A stretch of 64,000 bases of DNA, taken from NCBI GenBank assembly GCA_021234155.1, contig JAJEKV010000090.1:2350479-2414478 (forward strand), read 5' to 3'. Below the pieces are notes generated by a model. That model saw only the letters and a program-made list of their open reading frames with translations, ran no database searches and had not been told where the DNA came from. Shown in pieces: positions 58,664 through 64,000 of the stretch; the stretch's first letter is position 1; every line of letters starts with the position of its first letter. Made by a program: the position numbers and the translations under genes. The DNA comes from Isoetes taiwanensis (lineage: Eukaryota > Streptophyta > Lycopodiopsida > Isoetales > Isoetaceae).

Positions 58664-60245
58664 ATGGTTAAGGACGACAAGAGCTTCTTCGGGGGTTGCA
58701 ACTATGGCGGGGAGATGGTTCTAAAAATTTGTGCTGTTTGCATCGTTACTTCCATACTTCGCGTCCCCGCAATAGTTCCACGATGGGTTACCATTACTTT
58801 CCGCTGGGGACAGGAATCAAGTTTCAATTTTGTCATCAATGCCAAATGCTCAAAAAGCCACAACCCAAATCACTTCGGACATTGCAAAAGCCTGCTCAGT
58901 AGACTTGATGATCCAGGTACCCATTTTTCTATTCACAATTATGTCTGTCTATTGCGGTGGTGCAGCAGAGCCAGGGCATTGTCCGATGGCAGAAAAGTCC
59001 ATTTCCGCATTGAAAAAAGTGGGATACAGAGGGATACATTTCTGAATAACCCTCATAATGCAGATGTATAGTATGTGTGGAGCTTTGCATGATGCCAACG
59101 CAGCTTTTGATATGATTTCTGGAAAGAATGTGTTTTCTTGGACAATTTTATTAAAGTGCATATGCTCAACATGGTCATGGAAAGCAGGCCATTGAGATTT
59201 TTCAAACAGATGCTGTTGGACGATGTGGTTCCTGACATTGTAGCTTTTGTGGTATTGTTGATGCCTGCGCCAGCTTGAGATCCCTAGCTGAAGGTAAGCA
59301 AATCCATGCCCGTGTTGTAGACATTGGGTTTGAATCAGGAGTCATTGTTAGAAATGCTCTGCTTAATATGTATAATAAATGTGGCTGTTTGGAAGAGGCA
59401 AGGAATACGTTTGATAGAACTGAAAGGTTGACTGTTGTTTCATGGAGCAGCATGATTGGAGCATATGCTGATCATGGACATGCGAGAGAGGCATTACAGC
59501 TCTTTCGACGCATGGAGATTGAAGGAGCAATGCCTTCTAACATTGTTACTTTGTTAATGTTCTGGATGCTTGTGCTATACAAGCAGCTCTTGTGGCAGGC
59601 ACAAGGTTTCATGCTCTAGCCCGTTCAAATGGTTTTGAATCAGATGTATTTGTTGAACTGCACTACTCAACATGTATGGAAAATGTGGAAATGTGGGAGA
59701 TTCGTTAAATGTTTGACGATATGCCAAAGAGGAGTGTTGTGTCATGGAGCAACATAATTGCAGTGTATGCACAACATGGCATGGGAATGGAAGCAGTTGA
59801 GCCATATCAAAAGATGGTTCTAGAAGGTGTCATACCTGATGACATTACATTTATTAACATCCTCTGCATGTAGCCATGCAGGGTTGATTGATGAAGGTTG
59901 CCACTGCTTCATATCTTTCATCCAAGGCCATTGCATTGCTCCAAGAACAGACCACTATAACATTCTGATAGATCTATTCGGCGTATTGGTTGGCTGGACG
60001 AAATAGGTGACTTTGATTAATAATATGTCAATTCCTGCAAATAGCACAACATGGGGAACTTGCTTGGTGCCTGCCAAATGCATAATGATGTAGCTCGAGC
60101 TAAAACTGCTGCAGACCATCTTTTTGAGTTGGAACCTGATACTCTACAACTTATGTTGCCCTATCAAACATCTATTCAGCAGCCGGAATGTGGAATGAAG
60201 CTGCAGAAGTGGGAAATCTGATGAGGATGAGACGCATGAGAATGT
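58664..60245 (+). pseudogene. PLS-type pentatricopeptide repeat protein, pseudogene
   Basis: PPR proteins bind organellar RNA; the P-L-S subclass acts mainly in C-to-U editing. Visible repeats, spread over all three frames: CSRARALSDGRKVHFRIEKSG (58950), MYSMCGALHDANAAFDM (59067), ACASLRSLAEGKQIHARVV (59264), NALLNMYNKCGCLEEARNTF, VVSWSSMIGAYADHGHAREA, then YGKCGNVGD (59680), SVVSWSNIIAVYAQHGMGME (59733), PDDITFINIL, HAGLIDEG and an E-motif-like end with NNMSIPANSTTWG. Frame changes occur near 58915, 59050, 59560, 59650 and 59870, and the C-terminal extension is unreadable. No DYW motif seen. One long intronless frame is usual for PPR genes, so these shifts mark a pseudogene or sequence errors. 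Confidence 0.85.
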
Positions 60246-61119
60246 GATTAAAATGCAAGAACAGGGAGACTAGAGCACTAAGGCATTCTTTGCTGCATGC
60301 GCAACTTCTGCCCATTTTCTAATTGGAAACATTTTCAAATGTGATTCATGTCCAATAAGCTGATTATTGGATTGGAAACATATCCTTTGAAGGGCTCCAA
60401 ATTTTGCCCATATTTGCTTAATTCCAATACAATACTCTAGTTAAATTCTCAGTATCAACACTATGGAAAACTGCTGGAGGGTCTGCAACGTCTGTCCATA
60501 GATATCTTTACACAATTTGCAGCACTGTTTTGAAGGTCCATTTTCTATAAGGGTCAAACCATTATGTCCAATATATGGTCAAACCATTGTTTGCCCGATT
60601 TTTTCAAAAGCTTGGACCTCTTGACGATTATTTCCCGTTTTCATTCGAGCAGTAAGTTTCTTTCTTTTCAATATCGCTCTCCCTCTCCCTCCTGTAACCA
60701 TGAAACAGAACTACTTGGCCTCGTTTAGATAGGAGTTGGTTTCCAATTGGTATTATTTTAGCCTTTGTGACACCCACTAACATCACCGCCTTCTCTCAAA
60801 AATGCCCCCTTTTGATATCTCGCTAACAAGTCATTCTTCTAGTGTTTTTATGTTCTACAGTAACACAAGTCGATCCATTTACGTCGAGTTTTTATATGCT
60901 GTACCATTCCATTTTACCTCAAACCTTCATCAGAAATGCTATCATTATCGTTTTGTTCCACCCAAAGTAGACCCATTTACACATGTATAAATTTAATAGA
61001 CCCATTTACACACGTATAAATCCCTTGCATCTTACTTGTTGTAATTTATGCGATTATCTTAAATAGTAGTTTTTAGAGTGCCCTCTTTTCTTAATTGCTA
61101 CATGTAAGGTGGGTTTCTA
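60246..61119. other. No gene seen
   Basis: AT-rich. A doubled TAGACCCATTTACACA(C/T)GTATAAAT segment occurs at about 60968-61022. Confidence 0.5.
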
Positions 61120-61243
61120 GTATATTCTTTGAGAATGCAGATATGAATCCCTAACAAATGTGGAACTATTTGATCAATAAATATGAACAAAATCATCATC
61201 CCAATTAGATGTTTTAAGACGAGAGCTAAGAATGCTAAAATAT
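61120..61243 (+). pseudogene. Copia-3, left part (gag)
   Basis: Closely matches copia-2 around 30005-30125 (GAATCCC(C/T)AACAAATGTGG, GATCAATAAATATGAAC). It is interrupted at 61243 by a LINE fragment and resumes near 62360. The 5' LTR is missing. Confidence 0.8.
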
Positions 61244-62358
61244 ATTTTTTTTTTGATGAACGGATCTTTTATTACTCAAAAAAAGAATACAAAGAGTACA
61301 TGGGGACTCCAAACCCAAAGTGGAAGATATCCACTAGGCAACACTACCCACCAACATACAAAAGCAGAAAGCCACGGATCACCATGAGCCCAATCGCTTT
61401 ATGAGGGTTGTGAATCAAGATATTGCTCCCCAAATGACACTTTTGATGTCATCCTTTAAGCAAGAACACTTGCACGCCTTCACACGCGAGCCCTAGGGCA
61501 TAAGCTAGTATCCTAAAAGAGCTGTCCCTTGGATGGGGAGATTTTCTCTTCGGATGTGGACCGCATGATCCGCCGCATGCTAAGTGAAAGCCCTCTTTTG
61601 CCAACTTGTCCCAAGAACTAGGATAGACCTAATAATAGGACCACCACTATTCAAATCACAAATGGAAAAGAACTTCGGAAAGCCAATCGCCAAACAAGTG
61701 AACATGAGGACACAAAAGAAAAAGCGGTGCTCAATTGTCTCCATCCCCACGCGAGGGCAAATCACGTAGACCCACGGGCTAAATCGATGAACAATGTGTT
61801 TACCCAAGCATCTATGAGTGATACGGCCACCATAAAATGGATAGCTTAGATGAAGCAATTTATCCCATACCCATCGCGCGGTGACCTTTTACGATGAGGC
61901 TGGGGATAACAAAAGGCCACTTTGGTGATGAGGCAACACTCGGGATGAAGTAGAGGGAATATACATCCATGGTTTTTGTTCTCCTCCTTAACACTTGCCA
62001 TGAACCACCCGGAAATGGGACCCGCGGCTTGTGGGTGTGGAGGAAGTAGCAGCTACTTTTTTTCCAAATGCCCGTCCCCCAAGGGAGAAGGAACTTCAAT
62101 TTGAACTCATTCGTCAACAATCTTGTCTCATTATACCATGCAGTAATGGAGCACACTGCCGCCGCCAACAAGCGTTAACGTCAATGGATGGCCGAAGACC
62201 GAGGGGGACATCTGCGGCCGTCACCAAAGGGATCCACCAACAAGCGGGTCATGGGATCTGTGTGGGCCATTGGGATGGAACCGAAACAAAGTCACAATCA
62301 GTCTCCCAGCGGCTAGCAAACCCCTTGGAGGAAAGGGATACATTGGGATATGGAGAAA
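61244..62358 (-). mobile_element. 5'-truncated LINE (non-LTR retrotransposon) inserted in copia-3
   Basis: It begins on the plus strand with a T run (61245-61254), that is, the poly(A) tail of a minus-strand insert. It is flanked by the imperfect target duplication GCTAAAATAT / GCTAAAAAATAT. Minus-strand frames at 62171-61860 and 61858-61580 represent the end of a LINE ORF2. The second holds VICPRVGMETIEHRFFFC, the Cys/His pattern of the zf-RVT domain found after plant LINE reverse transcriptases. Only this C-terminal piece survives, as is usual for 5'-truncated copies. Confidence 0.75.
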
Positions 62359-64000
62359 GGATGCTAAAAAATATGGGGGGAAAGTGAAAATATCACCTGA
62401 CTTTTTCTCAAAAGTTGGATAATATTTTTGCTGATCTAGATGTTGCGAGGGGAACTAGGTTGAGTGATGAATTTAAAGTTCTGAAAAGTAATAGCTCGTG
62501 TTTTTCCAACCGGTGATATGTTGTCACACCTTGATGGGACCATCACCAAAAAACGGAGATCTTTGAAAGCTTAGTTCTGCGGAGAACTTGAGCAAAAGAA
62601 AAATAGTAAGTGAAGTAGAAGAGAGTTCGACATTTTGTTTTGCGGGGAAAAAGGTAAAAGATTATATGGAGAAAAATATGGTCCTTGTCATTAATGCCAT
62701 GAAATGGGATATTTAAAAGCGATTACTAAAAAAACAAAGAAATGACTTGTTATAATTGTGGTGGTATGGGGCATTTTCTCCACAATGTGTTCTAGCTCTA
62801 AGAATCATAATAAAGGACGGGAGATGAGTTCGAAGGGGAAAGCCCTTCTTATAGGGAAAGGGAAGCTCACGGCAAAAAGAGGAAGGAGAAGTCTCGGAGT
62901 GAATATAACACAAAGGTCGTGAATGAACAGGATAAGCAAGAAGAAGATGATCAAGAGGTAAAAAACCTAATTTTAGCAACATATATGAATAAATGTGTTG
63001 CTAGCGTGAAAATTGATATATTTATAGTTCATAGTGGAGTTGAGCCATCAAGTAGTCAGATCTGTTGATTTTCTAGAACATATATGTGCTAGCAAAAATG
63101 AGCCATGTGGGTTAGGGAATGGAGATTTGCAAAAGGTGATGGGTAAAGGAATGTTAAAATTGTTTGATTTGCAAGGGAATAGAGTTGATATTCCTAATGT
63201 TTTGTGTGTTCGGGGTTATATAAAAATCTTATATCCAGCGGTGCCATTAGTTGATCTAGGCTAATGAAGTTAACATTTGTTAAAAAGGCTGTAGGTGTTG
63301 CCCCGATGGTAAACTAAAGTTTTTGCAAAACATGTTGGAAATCTCTTTCAATTTTAAATAGTGTCGTCTAACAAAGCATAAATGTGTTGTCGGTCTCTTC
63401 AGCTCTAGTATGGCACATGACCTCACATATACACATATAAACAACATTAGGTACATGATAAAGAAAGGGTATTCATGGAGAAGATGACACGGATGAAAAA
63501 GTTTGTTTATTCGGGATATATGTTAGAAGGGACAAGACTGCCGTTTGGCAAATCAAAGAAAAAATTATGACCCTCTTGATCTTAATACATACAAATTTCT
63601 GTGGACCATTGAATATAGAGGAAGAACATGTAAAGAAATATTATATAGCTTTCGTTGATGATTTTAGTAGAATGGGAAAATGTTATCTTTCTTTAAAGAT
63701 AAAGCACTTGATGCCTTTAAGCAATATGTGAGTGAAATGGAAAGACAAATAGAGTAGACTTAAATATATTAGATGAGGAGGGTGAAATCCTAGCGATTTT
63801 GCTTTTGAACATAGGATAAAGAATGCAACTAACGTGCAGATATTCACCACAACAAAATGGTGTTTGAGGAAGGGGTCAAGCGGTATTTTCTATACAAAAA
63901 TAAGTTGCCAACAAGATAGCCTAAATGGTGATATACCGAGGTAGCCCGGTCACACACTAAAAACAAGGTTTCGCGTATGATTATTTCAAAGCCTATGGTT
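62359..64000 (+). pseudogene. Copia-3, right part, running out of the window
   Basis: Follows copia-2 base by base from about 30115 to 31830 but with a small indel every 20-60 bases. Recognisable are KLFDLQGNRVD, the integrase core with the same Asp-to-Asn change (HTNFCGP) and the same TGA before the second catalytic motif. The frequent indels make it far more decayed than copia-2. The element continues past 64000. Confidence 0.85.

Overview
The window is a repeat-rich piece of a land-plant nuclear genome. Three things point there: a many-exon HAD-superfamily IG 5'-nucleotidase gene with plant-like architecture, a broken PLS-type PPR gene, and Ty1/copia and chromodomain Ty3/gypsy retrotransposons. 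The PPR style and repeat load would suit a seed-free plant or gymnosperm, but the sequence alone does not settle this. Most reading frames are broken by single-base indels or isolated stops. Some of this is decay. In the nucleotidase gene, where every splice site is intact, assembly error is a serious alternative.

Layout. 1-3890: 3' part of an LTR element with one long coiled-coil ORF, no RT, a polypurine tract and a 3' LTR. 4090-9564 (minus strand): an unusual unit made of a 1.48 kb LTR with a tRNA-iMet-type PBS, then a histone H3-like gene, then an unrecognised gene called here gene A. Each gene has its own TATA box and upstream nested palindromes about 200 bp apart. 9567-11824: transposase-like gene. 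12.08-13.7 kb: second copy of the same LTR family. 14.0-15.1 kb: gypsy fragment. 18.29-21.33 kb: dead chromovirus with a duplicated chromodomain segment. 21.8-23.0 kb: unrecognised gene with short introns. 23.2-26.2 kb: several tandem-repeat arrays. 26.4-28.9 kb (plus strand): second H3-like remnant followed by a second gene A, in the same order as the first unit. 29.5-32.17 kb: truncated copia element. 32.17-38.63 kb: third gene A fragment, split by a young copia element with 543-bp LTRs and a 5-bp target duplication. 39.85-48.27 kb: 5'-nucleotidase gene. 53.2-55.5 kb: two more degenerate copies of the large LTR. 56.9-58.3 kb: remnant of an unrecognised plant gene. 58.66-60.25 kb: PPR pseudogene. 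61.1-64 kb: decayed copia copy with a LINE fragment inside it.

The main result is the H3-like gene plus gene A cassette. The copy at 7368-6467 starts with the exact nine residues MARTKQTAR of histone H3. It continues through an acidic, lysine-rich and tyrosine-rich linker and ends in an H3-type histone fold. Gene A follows in the same direction. The gene order recurs 20 kb away on the other strand, and a further gene A fragment lies at 32-38.6 kb. I know of no described mobile element with this structure. That it is mobile, and what it does, are inferences.
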